The notes below the pieces were generated by a model, which saw only the letters and a list, made by a program, of their open reading frames with translations, did no database searches and was not told the origin of the DNA. The position numbers and the translations under genes are program-made. A stretch of 64,000 nt of DNA, from NCBI RefSeq assembly GCF_900103505.1, contig NZ_FNIA01000005.1, forward strand, positions 124,001 through 188,000. The letters are read 5' to 3'. Origin of the DNA: Haloarchaeobius iranensis. Lineage in GTDB: Archaea > Halobacteriota > Halobacteria > Halobacteriales > Natrialbaceae. Positions 17,116-25,628 of this stretch are shown in pieces; positions within the stretch are counted from its first letter, which is position 1; each line of letters begins with the position of its first letter.

Positions 17116-17239
17116 GGTCGGCGGTAGCCATGGCATCGGTAAAGGCGTTCCTCTCCCGGCTTGCGGCAAAACCGCCCTCGGCCCGTCGTCGGGTGTTTCA
17201 GAAGCCTTTTGCTCCCACGCTTGGTAGCCACAGCACAAC

Positions 17240-18994
17240 ATGGCCGAGGACCTAAACTGGGCTATCGGTGGCGAGGCCGGCGACGGTATCGACTCCACCG
17301 GTAAGATATTCGCCCAGGCCCTCTCACGGGCCGGACGGCACGTATTCACCTCGAAAGACTTCGCGTCGCGCATCCGTGGCGGGTACACCGCCTACAAGAT
17401 TCGCACGTCGACCGAACAGGTCCAGAGCGTCGTCGACCGCCTGGACATTCTGGTCGCACTGACACAGCGGACCATCGACGAGAACCTCGACGAACTCCAC
17501 GACGAGTCCGCCGTCATCTACGACGGCGAGCGCTCCTGGGAGGCCGAGTACCCCGACCACATCACCGGGGTCGATGTCCCGCTGAAATCGCTGGCCGAGG
17601 AGGCCGGCGGGGCGATCATGCGCAACATCGTCGCGCTCGGTGCCGCCTGCGAGATCACGAACTTCTCCATCGAGAACCTCGACGAGGCCCTCGAGAAGCG
17701 CTTCGGTGCCAAGGGCGAGAAGATCGTCGAGAACAACAAGAAGGCCGCCCGACTCGGGCAGGAGTACGTCGCCGAGAACTACGACCTCGACGTCGACTAC
17801 GACATCGACGAGACGGACAACGACTACGTCCTGCTCAACGGCGACGAGGCCATCGGGATGGGTGCCATCGCCGCGGGCTGCCGGTTCTACGCCGGCTACC
17901 CCATCACGCCCGCGACGGACGTGATGGAGTACCTCACCGGCCGCATCGACGAGTTCGGCGGTCACGTCGTCCAGGCCGAGGACGAGCTCTCCGCCATCAA
18001 CCTCGCGCTCGGCGCGGCACGCGCCGGCGCACGCTCGATGACCGCGACCTCCGGGCCCGGCATCGACCTGATGACAGAGACGTTCGGTCTCGTCGCGACC
18101 AGCGAGACGCCGCTGGTCATCGTCGACGTGATGCGCTCCGGCCCCTCGACCGGGATGCCGACGAAGCAGGAGCAGGGCGACCTCAACATGACCCTGTACG
18201 GCGGCCACGGCGAGATTCCGCGGTTCGTCGTCGCCCCGACGAGCATCGACGAGTGCTTCTGGAAGACCGTCGAGGCGTTCAACTACGCCGAGAAGTACCA
18301 GACGCCGGTCTACCTCGTCGCCGACCTCGCACTCGCCGTCACCGAGCAGACGTTCCCGCCGGAGACGTTCGACATGGACGAGGTCGAAATCGACCGCGGC
18401 AAGGTCGTCGACGACGACACCGTCGACGAGTGGCTCGACGAGGAGGGTCGCTTCCGAGCCCACGCGAACACCGAGGACGGCGTCTCGCCGCGTGCGTTCC
18501 CCGGCACGGCCGACGGCGCGCACATGTCCACCGGCCTCGAGCACGACGAGCTCGGACGCCGGACCGAGGACACGAACGTCCGCATCGAGCAGGTCGACAA
18601 GCGCAACCGGAAGGTCGACACCGCGCGCGAGCAGGAGAACTGGGACTACCGCGAGTTCGGCAACCCCGACGCGGAGAACCTCGTCATCTCCTGGGGCTCG
18701 AACGAGGGCGCGATGGTCGAGGCCATCGACTACCTCGAGGAGCGCGGCGTCGACGTGCGCTTCCTCTCGGTGCCCTACATCTTCCCGCGTCCCGACCTCA
18801 CGGCTGACATCGAGGCCGCCGAGAACGTCATCGTCGTCGAGTGCAACGCGACGGGGCAGTTCGCGGACATCATCGAGCACGACGTGCTCCAGCGCGTCGA
18901 ACGCATCAACAAGTACAACGGTGTCCGCTTCAAGGCGGACGAGCTGGCAGACGACATCGAGGAGACCCTCAAGACGGAGGCGAAAGCACAATGA
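17240..18994 (+). CDS. korA: 2-oxoacid:ferredoxin oxidoreductase, alpha (gamma-alpha fused) subunit
   Basis: A 584-residue subunit that combines the gamma domain (residues 1 to about 185, starting MAEDLNWAIGGEAGDGIDST) and the alpha domain (from about 200: AIGMGAIAAGCRFYAGYPIT, then SMTATSGPGIDLMTETFGL). YPITPATDVMEYL near residue 218 is the conserved alpha-domain motif. With KorB it oxidises a 2-oxoacid (2-oxoglutarate is usual for KorAB) plus CoA to acyl-CoA, reducing ferredoxin, and so replaces the NAD-linked dehydrogenase complex in the TCA cycle. Its stop overlaps korB by ATGA. Length is normal for haloarchaeal KorA. Confidence 0.92.
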   Translation: MAEDLNWAIGGEAGDGIDSTGKIFAQALSRAGRHVFTSKDFASRIRGGYTAYKIRTSTEQVQSVVDRLDILVALTQRTIDENLDELHDESAVIYDGERSWEAEYPDHITGVDVPLKSLAEEAGGAIMRNIVALGAACEITNFSIENLDEALEKRFGAKGEKIVENNKKAARLGQEYVAENYDLDVDYDIDETDNDYVLLNGDEAIGMGAIAAGCRFYAGYPITPATDVMEYLTGRIDEFGGHVVQAEDELSAINLALGAARAGARSMTATSGPGIDLMTETFGLVATSETPLVIVDVMRSGPSTGMPTKQEQGDLNMTLYGGHGEIPRFVVAPTSIDECFWKTVEAFNYAEKYQTPVYLVADLALAVTEQTFPPETFDMDEVEIDRGKVVDDDTVDEWLDEEGRFRAHANTEDGVSPRAFPGTADGAHMSTGLEHDELGRRTEDTNVRIEQVDKRNRKVDTAREQENWDYREFGNPDAENLVISWGSNEGAMVEAIDYLEERGVDVRFLSVPYIFPRPDLTADIEAAENVIVVECNATGQFADIIEHDVLQRVERINKYNGVRFKADELADDIEETLKTEAKAQ

Positions 18995-19854
18995 GCTCAG
19001 ACGTACGTTTCACCGACTTCAAGTCCGACAAGCAGCCGACCTGGTGTCCGGGATGCGGCGACTTCGGCACGATGAACGGCATGATGAAGGCGCTGGCGAA
19101 CACGGGCAACGACCCCGACAACACGTTCGTCGTCGCCGGCATCGGCTGTTCCGGCAAGATCGGCACCTACATGCACAGCTACGCGCTCCACGGCGTCCAC
19201 GGGCGCGCACTCCCCGTCGGCACCGGCGTCAAGCTCGCCAACCCCGACCTCGAAGTGATGGTCGCGGGCGGCGACGGCGACGGCTACTCCATCGGCGCGG
19301 GCCACTTCGTCCACGCCGTTCGGCGGAACGTCGACCTGACCTACGTCGTCATGGACAACCGTATCTACGGACTGACGAAGGGCCAGGCGTCCCCGACCTC
19401 GCGCGAGGACTTCGAGACGAGCACTACCCCCGAGGGACCGCAGCAGCCCCCGGTCAACCCGCTCGCACTCGCCCTCGCCTCCGGCGCGACGTTCATCGCG
19501 CAGTCGTTCTCCAGCGACGCGCTCCGCCACGCCGAGATCATCGAGCAGGCCATCGAGCACGACGGCTTCGGCTTCGTCAACGTGTTCAGCCCGTGCGTGA
19601 CGTTCAACGACGTCGACACGTACGACTACTTCCGCGACTCGCTGGTCGACCTGAAGGAGGCCGACCACGACCCGCACGACTACGACGACGCCAAGGAGAA
19701 GATCCTCGAGGGCGACAAGGAGTACATGGGCGTCCTCTGGCAGGACGAGGAGAGCGTCCCGTACCACCAGACCCACGGTGTCACCGAGGACATGACCGAC
19801 ATCCCCGACGGCGCCGCCGACGGGTCGATGGACCTGGTCCGGGAGTTCTACTAA
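18991..19854 (+). CDS. korB: 2-oxoacid:ferredoxin oxidoreductase, beta subunit
   Basis: A 287-residue thiamine-diphosphate-binding subunit. WCPGCGDFGTMNGMMKAL at residues 18-35 carries two of the iron-sulfur cysteines, and GIGCSGKIGTYM near 52 a further one. GGDGDGYSIGAGHFVHAVRR-NVDLTYVVMDN near 90-120 is the ThDP-binding G-D-G-x(20-30)-N motif, followed by YGLTKGQASPTS. It forms the catalytic centre together with KorA and shares its transcript, with an ATGA overlap at 18991-18994. A strong hairpin at 19867 lies 13 bases after the stop. Confidence 0.92.
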   Translation: MSSDVRFTDFKSDKQPTWCPGCGDFGTMNGMMKALANTGNDPDNTFVVAGIGCSGKIGTYMHSYALHGVHGRALPVGTGVKLANPDLEVMVAGGDGDGYSIGAGHFVHAVRRNVDLTYVVMDNRIYGLTKGQASPTSREDFETSTTPEGPQQPPVNPLALALASGATFIAQSFSSDALRHAEIIEQAIEHDGFGFVNVFSPCVTFNDVDTYDYFRDSLVDLKEADHDPHDYDDAKEKILEGDKEYMGVLWQDEESVPYHQTHGVTEDMTDIPDGAADGSMDLVREFY

Positions 19855-19866
19855 CGACCTTTTTCC

Positions 19867-19897
19867 CGTGAGAGTCGCGCGGAGCGCGACCCTCACG
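19867..19897. repeat. 14-bp inverted repeat, GGA triloop, after korB
   Basis: CGTGAGAGTCGCGC (19867-19880) and GCGCGACCCTCACG (19884-19897) pair around GGA with a single mismatch. It lies just after the korB stop and the run CTTTTTCCC, so it could protect the transcript end, although archaeal termination normally needs T-runs rather than hairpins. The apex, C-GGA-G, is the same as in the two hairpins at 4635-4690. Confidence 0.75.
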
Positions 19898-19929
19898 TCA
19901 AAAAGCTCGGACAAAAAGGCCGGGCTAAG

Positions 19930-19950
19930 CGAGGCGACGCAGTCGCCTCG
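19930..19950. repeat. Perfect 9-bp inverted repeat, GCA triloop
   Basis: CGAGGCGAC (19930-19938) and GTCGCCTCG (19942-19950) pair perfectly around GCA, 32 bases after the previous hairpin. From here to 20279 I see no gene. The stretch holds a C-run near 20043-20050 and the promoter elements of the PhoX gene. Confidence 0.7.
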
Positions 19951-20148
19951 TTGGCGAACGGGCCGGAGCCTGCGGAGGTCCGTGAGCCCGCTGACGCGAG
20001 CGCGGACGTCTCTCGGTCGACGGTCGTCGCGTATCGACGCTTCCCCCCCCCGTCGCGACCGTTCCGGGTCGCTGCTTCGACACGTTCTGGCAGCTCCGCT
20101 ACTATCATTCGTTCGGCGTCGGCTCGACCTGTCGGCGAATCGTGACAG

Positions 20149-20243
20149 TAGACGGATAGCCGTCTATAGTCGGTACATATCCGGTGATTGCCAGTAGTGC
20201 TGGAACGTAGACGAGGGGCGCGGGCAGTACATCTATTATAAAG
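20149..20243 (+). promoter_or_regulatory. Promoter region of the PhoX-like gene
   Basis: A perfect 7-base inverted repeat TAGACGG-ATAG-CCGTCTA lies at 20149-20166. A clear TATA-like box, TATTATAAAG, lies at 20234-20243, about 37 bases before the ATG at 20280. This is much more A/T-rich than its surroundings. The inverted repeat may be an operator; phosphate control would make sense for a phosphatase but is not shown. Confidence 0.5.
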
Positions 20244-20279
20244 CGCTTTTGGCCGATGCTGCTATCGCTCACCTGCATC

Positions 20280-22910
20280 ATGGAGTTCACCAGACGGAAC
20301 CTGATGGCGTCGTCCGTGGCCGCTGCACTGGGAGCCAGCGTCGCGGGGAAGGCGACGGCCGTCGTCGACGATCCGGACACACCGGGGGCACCGAGCGTGA
20401 AGGGGGAGCTGAAGCGGTTCTCGACGACCGCACTGGGGGCGGAGGTGACCGGTCCCTACGTCTTCGCGGACGGGTCGCTGCTGTACAGCCTGCAGCACCC
20501 GAGCCGCGACAACGAACCGCCGTTCGACCGGGCGGGGGTCGGCTACTTCAGCGGGTTCCAGTTCGAGATGGACGGGAGCAACGGCGACTTCGAGGAGCTG
20601 TCGATTCCGGAGACAGAAGCCGAGCGCGGGGCGGTCCGCTCCGGCGAGGGCGAGTGGGTCCCCCTCGCACAGGAGGAGGACGAGATACGGGGCGGCGCTG
20701 AGCTGCTCGGCGTCTCCCAGACACCCGACGGGACGAACATCTCGCGCGAGAACTTCGCGGGCACCCAGTACGGGAACGCGGGGTACAACCCGGACTGCAA
20801 CCAGTTCGTGGCGACGAACGACGAGGGCACCGAGGGCTACCTGTTCACCAACTGGGAGAACAGTCCGGGCAACGTCTCGCGGGTCCCACTCAGTCAGGAC
20901 GACGACGGCGAGTGGAGCGCGGACCTGGAGAACGCGATGAACCTCTCGAACACCGAGGCCTTCCGCGAGGTCGGCGGCACGCGCATCAACTGCTACGGCG
21001 ACCTGAGTCCGTGGGGGACGATGCTCTCCTCCGAGGAGAACTACGCCCATCCGCGCGTCTCGATGACCTCGACCGTCGGCGACATCGCCGAGGCGGGGAC
21101 CGGACGGGGCCACGTCGGCGCGTGCCAGTTCTGGAACCGCCCGAACCCGAGCGAGATTCAGGGCGCGGTCGACGACTACTACGGGGAGAACTCGTGGGAC
21201 ATCCAGGGTTACTGGGCGCTCACCGGCGTCGAGTTCCTCGCGTACTACCTCGGCGCGGAGCCGGTCGACCAGACCGGTGGCAACGAGCAGAACACCACGA
21301 ACCCGATCGGCGACGTCTACCCGAATCCGTACCGCTACGGCTACCACGTCGACATCCGCGAGCCCGCAGCCGACACGCCCCAGCCCGTGAAGTACTACGT
21401 CATGGGCCGGGCGGCGTGGGAGGCCCCCGACGTGCAGGGCGACAGGAAGACCGTCTACGAGTGCTCCGACGGCGACAGCAAGGGCATCTACAAGTTCGTC
21501 GCCGACGAGCCCATCGACAGCTACGAGGACCCGATGGACGTTGCGGGCACGCTGTACGCGCCGAAGATCACCAACGGGGCGGCCGCCGCCGGTGGCTCGC
21601 CGGCGGAGGTCCCGCTGCACGTCGACTGGCTCGAACTCGGCCACGCGACCAACGCCGAGGTCGCCTCGTGGATCGCCGAGTACGACGACGTGACCCAGGA
21701 GACGTACTTGGAGACCCACGCGGAGACCGACTGGACCGAGGACCTCGCAGGGGCCATCGCGGAGGCCGACCAGACCGTCGTCGAGGAGGGGAACCGGAAC
21801 TACATCACGAACGAGGAGATCCTCGCGTGGGCCGCCCAGTACGAGAGCGAGGGCCCCGACGGCGTCGACGAGGAGTTGCGTCGCGTCCCCTTCCTCGAGA
21901 CCCGCGCCGCCGCCAAGGAGGTCGGCGCGTCCATCGAGTTCAACAAGGCCGAGGGCGTCGACAGCCGCGACGACGCCGGCCCCGGCGACTTCGTCTACTT
22001 CGGCATCTCGGAGTTCAACGACGACCTCGCGAACGACGTCGGCGACATCCAGCTCGACCGCGTCGACGGCGGTGTCGTCTACCGCGCCGAGCTCGAGCGC
22101 AACTACGATGTCTCCGTGCTGGAGCCGGTCATCACCGGGCCCGACGCGAGCGACCCGGCCGACGTGGCCGACGACGCGCTCGTCAACGTCGACAACGTCT
22201 ACGTGATGGACGACGGTCGCGTGCTCTGCTGCGAGGACGCCGACCAGTTCGGTCGCTCGTACCCGAACGACGCGCTGTACGTCTACCAGCCCGACGTCAT
22301 CCTCGACGTCCAGTCCATCGCGGTCCAGCACGGGGCGACCGGCAGCGCCGACCTGCTCGTCTCCTCGCTCCCGGCAGGCGTCTCGGGCGGGGACCTGACC
22401 GTCACGGTCACCGAACCCGACGTGGCGAGCATCACCGGCGTCGAGTTCCCCGACGACGTGGGGCTGACGGAGGCCACCGTCAGCGACGACGGCTCGTCGG
22501 TCGAGATCCGCTTCTCGGACGTCGACCGTGCCGTCCAGCCCGGCGAGATAGACGTGCCCCTCGCCTCGCTCGATATCCTCGCGGAGAACACGGGGACGAG
22601 CGACCTCGCTGTCGAGGTCACCCAGCTCGACGACGATGAGGGGAGCCCCATCGAGGCGACCACCCGCAAGGGCATCGTGGTCGCCGGGCCGCCGCCGGTC
22701 GTCGGCCCGAACCCGCCGACAGACCCCGACGGCGACGGCCTGTACGAGGACGTCAACGGCAACGGGCAGGTCGACTACGACGACATCGTCGTCCTGTTCC
22801 AGCAGTTCGACTCCGACAGCGTCCAGCTGAACCCGGCGGCCTACGACTTCAACGAGAACGGCGAACTCGACTACGACGACATCGTGACGCTGTACGAGGA
22901 AGTGAACTGA
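20280..22910 (+). CDS. Secreted PhoX-type phosphatase with cohesin-like and dockerin modules
   Basis: An 876-residue exported protein. MEFTRRNLMASSVAAALGAS is a Tat signal. Residues about 45-670 belong to the PhoX/DUF839 family (calcium/iron-dependent alkaline phosphatase): INCYGDLSPWGTMLSSEEN at 236-254 matches the PhoX signature, with Cys238 and Glu252/253. Residues about 675-800 are a cohesin-like beta-sandwich (SADLLVSSLPAGVSGGDLTV, ISFSD-like VEIRFSDVDRAVQPGEIDV). Residues 815-876 are a type I dockerin with two EF-hand-like loops, DVNGNGQVDYDDIVVLF from 824 and DFNENGELDYDDIVTLY from 856. A phosphatase with both halves of a cohesin-dockerin pair is unusual. The next gene, 21 bases on, encodes another cohesin-like domain on a membrane anchor, so the enzyme may be held at the surface. 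Confidence 0.85.
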   Translation: MEFTRRNLMASSVAAALGASVAGKATAVVDDPDTPGAPSVKGELKRFSTTALGAEVTGPYVFADGSLLYSLQHPSRDNEPPFDRAGVGYFSGFQFEMDGSNGDFEELSIPETEAERGAVRSGEGEWVPLAQEEDEIRGGAELLGVSQTPDGTNISRENFAGTQYGNAGYNPDCNQFVATNDEGTEGYLFTNWENSPGNVSRVPLSQDDDGEWSADLENAMNLSNTEAFREVGGTRINCYGDLSPWGTMLSSEENYAHPRVSMTSTVGDIAEAGTGRGHVGACQFWNRPNPSEIQGAVDDYYGENSWDIQGYWALTGVEFLAYYLGAEPVDQTGGNEQNTTNPIGDVYPNPYRYGYHVDIREPAADTPQPVKYYVMGRAAWEAPDVQGDRKTVYECSDGDSKGIYKFVADEPIDSYEDPMDVAGTLYAPKITNGAAAAGGSPAEVPLHVDWLELGHATNAEVASWIAEYDDVTQETYLETHAETDWTEDLAGAIAEADQTVVEEGNRNYITNEEILAWAAQYESEGPDGVDEELRRVPFLETRAAAKEVGASIEFNKAEGVDSRDDAGPGDFVYFGISEFNDDLANDVGDIQLDRVDGGVVYRAELERNYDVSVLEPVITGPDASDPADVADDALVNVDNVYVMDDGRVLCCEDADQFGRSYPNDALYVYQPDVILDVQSIAVQHGATGSADLLVSSLPAGVSGGDLTVTVTEPDVASITGVEFPDDVGLTEATVSDDGSSVEIRFSDVDRAVQPGEIDVPLASLDILAENTGTSDLAVEVTQLDDDEGSPIEATTRKGIVVAGPPPVVGPNPPTDPDGDGLYEDVNGNGQVDYDDIVVLFQQFDSDSVQLNPAAYDFNENGELDYDDIVTLYEEVN

Positions 22911-22931
22911 CGCACCAGCGTACCCCTACCC

Positions 22932-23720
22932 ATGCCCTCGAACACCTCCCGTGTGACGCGTGACGTCGCGTTCACCGTGACGGTCACGACACTGGCGCTC
23001 GCGGTACTCACGCTTGCAGGTCTGGCCCTCAGCGGAACGGTCGCGGCCGTCCCGGGCGACTCGACCGCCGCCCAGCCCGCGGAGCCGACGCTGCACTTCG
23101 TCGGTGGCACCGTCAGCGACGACGGGACCACCGCGGTCGACGTCGTGCTCTCGTCCGCCCCGGACGGCCTCGCGGGCTACTACCTCCGCGTCGCCGTCGT
23201 GGACGCCGAGGTCGCCCGCATCGAGGGTGCCAGCTACCCCGACCGATTCGCGATGACGACCGACCCCGCCGTCACCGACGACGGTCGCTCGGTCGCCCTC
23301 GAGGCGGCCGACCTGAACCGGTCGGTCCAGCCCGGGGCGAGCAACGTGACCCTCGCGACCCTCTCGGTCGCCGGGATCGACCCCGGCGAGGTCCGCGTCA
23401 CCGTCGAGCCGGTGCAGTTCGACGCCGACGACGGTCGCGGATTCGAGCCCGCGACCGAGCCCGGTGTCGTCACGGTGACTACCGCGCACGCCACCGGGAC
23501 CCCCGTCGAGGACGCCGACGGAAGCACGGCGACGGCGGGTGTCCGACCCAACGCCGCGCCGCCCGGCACCGACGCCGACCCGGCGAGCGCCGACGGCCCG
23601 GACGACGCACCGACTGACGGTGGGTCGTCCCCCGACGGCGGTGGCGTCCCGACAATCGTGCTCGCGGCAGTCGGGGCTGCGTTCCTGGTCGTCGGGCTCC
23701 TCGCGGGTCGGCGACTGTAG
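22932..23720 (+). CDS. Membrane-anchored cohesin-like surface protein
   Basis: A 262-residue protein with an N-terminal hydrophobic signal (TVTVTTLALAVLTLAGLALS), a cohesin-like beta-sandwich at about 50-170, a Thr/Asp/Pro/Gly linker, and a C-terminal span VPTIVLAAVGAAFLVVGLLA ending GRRL. The domain matches the one in the preceding PhoX-like protein: TTAVDVVLSSAPDGLAGYYL, VSDDG-like VTDDGRSVALEAADLNRSVQ and QPGASNVTLATLSVAG. It is in the same operon, 21 bases after that gene. It could act as a minimal anchoring scaffoldin that binds the dockerin of its neighbour. No PGF-CTERM sorting motif is visible, so anchoring is through the C-terminal span. Confidence 0.75.
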   Translation: MPSNTSRVTRDVAFTVTVTTLALAVLTLAGLALSGTVAAVPGDSTAAQPAEPTLHFVGGTVSDDGTTAVDVVLSSAPDGLAGYYLRVAVVDAEVARIEGASYPDRFAMTTDPAVTDDGRSVALEAADLNRSVQPGASNVTLATLSVAGIDPGEVRVTVEPVQFDADDGRGFEPATEPGVVTVTTAHATGTPVEDADGSTATAGVRPNAAPPGTDADPASADGPDDAPTDGGSSPDGGGVPTIVLAAVGAAFLVVGLLAGRRL

Positions 23721-23755
23721 CGACCACCCTCCACCGTTTGCTATTCCACCCACCC

Positions 23756-24178
23756 ATGTCACGGACAAACCGAGAGAGACCGAACGGCACCGAATCCGTC
23801 GTCAGCGAGTACGTCTTCGACGTGCGAATCGTCGAAGTCACCGGCGACTCCGGCGAGACTCGCTACCGGTTCGAGGCACCACAGCACTGCGGCCGCGAGT
23901 TCGAATCGCGCGAGCTCGCCGAGCTGTACGCAGACGTGTACTTCGACGTGAACGGCTTCGAGGAGGCCGGCACCGGCGAGCGAGGCATCCCGCCGGAGGT
24001 CGTCCAGGCGGGCCGGGACACGCTCGCGGCGTACTTCCTCACACAGCCGTACAGCGACGCGCAGTGGGTCGCCTCCTTCTACGGGCGGCGGCCGGAGAAG
24101 GTCGAGCGATACGCGGAACGGGTCCGGACCCGCGCGGACGAGATCCGGGAGCAGGTCAGGGAGCGCGGGCTCGACTGA
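23756..24178 (+). CDS. Uncharacterised haloarchaeal protein
   Basis: A 140-residue soluble protein from ATG 23756 (MSRTNRERPNGTESVVSEYV). It has a strand-rich first half (VFDVRIVEVTGDSGETRYRF) and a charged helical C-terminus (EKVERYAERVRTRADEIREQ). I do not recognise the family. It lies 35 bases after the cohesin-like gene and could be the third gene of that operon, although it has no signal peptide and would stay in the cytoplasm. Confidence 0.6.
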   Translation: MSRTNRERPNGTESVVSEYVFDVRIVEVTGDSGETRYRFEAPQHCGREFESRELAELYADVYFDVNGFEEAGTGERGIPPEVVQAGRDTLAAYFLTQPYSDAQWVASFYGRRPEKVERYAERVRTRADEIREQVRERGLD

Positions 24179-24179
24179 G

Positions 24180-24836
24180 TTACTCCTCGTCGCTGTGTTC
24201 GATGCTCTCGATGAGGTCGAGGATGTTGTCGCGTTCGTCGGGCAGCTGCGTCGGGTGGCCGCCGATGGCCACGACGTAGTCGTCGCCGTGCTTGACGACG
24301 CTGACGTAGATGTTCACCTCGACCTCGCGGCCGGCGAAGTTCGTCGTGGTGGTGAAGACGGCGACGTCGGTCTGCTCGCCGAGCATCGTGGCCTGCAGGG
24401 TGTCGGTGCGTTCGGCACCCGAGAGGTCGCCGTAGGACGTCTCGTACTGGCCGACGAGCTCGGTGAGCACCTCTCCCTCGCTCATGTTCGCGATGGGGTT
24501 CTGCGGCTCGCCCACCACGTCGACCTCGTGGGTCGAGACGACCGCGAACACGCCCACGGTCTCGTCGATGAAGTCGTCCTGCTTCTCGTACCGCGCGAGC
24601 CAGTTCTCGATGACGACGGTCCGATTGCCGAGGTCCTCGCTGGTCTGTTCGATGACCTCCTGGTCGACGGAGCGCTCCGTGTAGCCCGTTCCGCCGTCGC
24701 CGAGCGCGCTGTCGGCGACCGTCGCCCGTTCGGCGCTGTAGGTCAGCGGCTCCTCGCCGGTGATGAAGCCGATACAGCCGGCACCAGTCAGCAGGAGGGT
24801 CACGGCGAGAACCGTCGCGAGGCGTCTCGAAGCCAT
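24180..24836 (-). CDS. Lipoprotein, DUF6517-like
   Basis: A 218-residue lipoprotein starting MASRRLATVLAVTLLLTGAG-CIGFITGEEPL, with a hydrophobic leader and lipobox TGAGC. The mature part starts PLTYSAERATVADSALGDGG-TGYTERSV, the pattern I associate with the haloarchaeal DUF6517 family, and has alternating strands ending in VVKHGDDYVVAIGGHPTQLP. ATG 24834-24836 puts the leader at the N-terminus. The stop lies one base from the end of the convergent gene at 23756-24178. Function unknown. Confidence 0.65.
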   Translation of the reverse strand: MASRRLATVLAVTLLLTGAGCIGFITGEEPLTYSAERATVADSALGDGGTGYTERSVDQEVIEQTSEDLGNRTVVIENWLARYEKQDDFIDETVGVFAVVSTHEVDVVGEPQNPIANMSEGEVLTELVGQYETSYGDLSGAERTDTLQATMLGEQTDVAVFTTTTNFAGREVEVNIYVSVVKHGDDYVVAIGGHPTQLPDERDNILDLIESIEHSDEE

Positions 24837-24885
24837 GCTTCGTCCCTCGCCACCTCCGGCAATCAAGGTTCCGGCCTTCGCCGGC

Positions 24886-25518
24886 TCAACAGATGGGTTT
24901 CGGGTCGACGCCGAGTTCGGTGAGCGAGTCCGCGTAGTCGTCGTAGGCGAGCTGGACGACGTACTCGGCGACGGCCTGGGCACGCTCCCAGTCGGCGTCG
25001 TCCTCGCAGACCGAGTCGAGGAGGTCGAGGCCCGCCGAGAGGGAGGCCTCGGTCTCGCTCCGGAGGTCGCGGAACAGGTCGGCGTTCGCCGCGTCCGCCT
25101 CGTTGACGAAGAAGCCGACGACCTGGAGGTGCGTCCGGAGGCTGACGAGGCCGCGCCCGACGAGCCCCGCGGCGGCGCGCTCGACGGCGTCGTCGCGGTC
25201 GCGCAGGTAGGCGTGCATCGGGCCGACGCTCTCGGGTTCGACGGGTTCGCCGAGAGCGTCGACGACGCGTTCGTAGTGCTCGGCCTCCTGTGCGGCCACG
25301 TCCGCGAACACCGCGCTCGCCTCGCCGTTCGGCTCGTCGGCGGCCCACGATTCGAACGTCTCGCGGGCGAGGAACTCGCTGAAGGCGGCGGCTCGGAGGA
25401 CGGCCTCCTCGGAGAGGGCCGCGTCGGTCAGCGCGATGAGCAGCTTCGAGGAGCCGAGTCGGTCGAGCTCGGTCGCTTTCGCGGCCTCGACAGACTCGCG
25501 GAAGGCGGTCGCATCCAT
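24886..25518 (-). CDS. Ferritin-like / rubrerythrin-family protein
   Basis: A 210-residue all-helical protein, MDATAFRESVEAAKATELDR. Glu-rich helices contain FSEFLARETFESWAADEPNG and the E-x-x-H-like AAQEAEHYERVVDALGE near residue 75, as in diiron ferritin-like four-helix bundles. A further helix, DLFRDLRSETEASLSAGLDL, may supply later ligands. No rubredoxin-type Cys domain is present; it ends PKPIC. Haloarchaeal relatives are usually labelled rubrerythrin family without a proven role; oxidative-stress defence is a guess. It is divergent from the rhodanese/MBL gene. Confidence 0.55.
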   Translation of the reverse strand: MDATAFRESVEAAKATELDRLGSSKLLIALTDAALSEEAVLRAAAFSEFLARETFESWAADEPNGEASAVFADVAAQEAEHYERVVDALGEPVEPESVGPMHAYLRDRDDAVERAAAGLVGRGLVSLRTHLQVVGFFVNEADAANADLFRDLRSETEASLSAGLDLLDSVCEDDADWERAQAVAEYVVQLAYDDYADSLTELGVDPKPIC

Positions 25519-25628
25519 GCCTGACGTGTCGGCCGGTGTCGGCTTCAACGTTGTCCCACACCGGCGGTTCTGGCGGACCGAACGGTCCACGCACGGTTTT
25601 TATCCTCCCGCCGGGCGTACGGTGGGGT

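Noticed and set aside
19867-19950. The two hairpins after korB as transcription terminators.
   Set aside because: Archaeal termination normally depends on T-runs. No T-run follows either hairpin, and the same hairpin type occurs in regions that are not gene ends.
20262-22331. A 689-codon open frame antisense to the PhoX-like gene.
   Set aside because: Shadow of a GC-rich gene; no domain, and the true strand has signal peptide, PhoX signature and dockerin.
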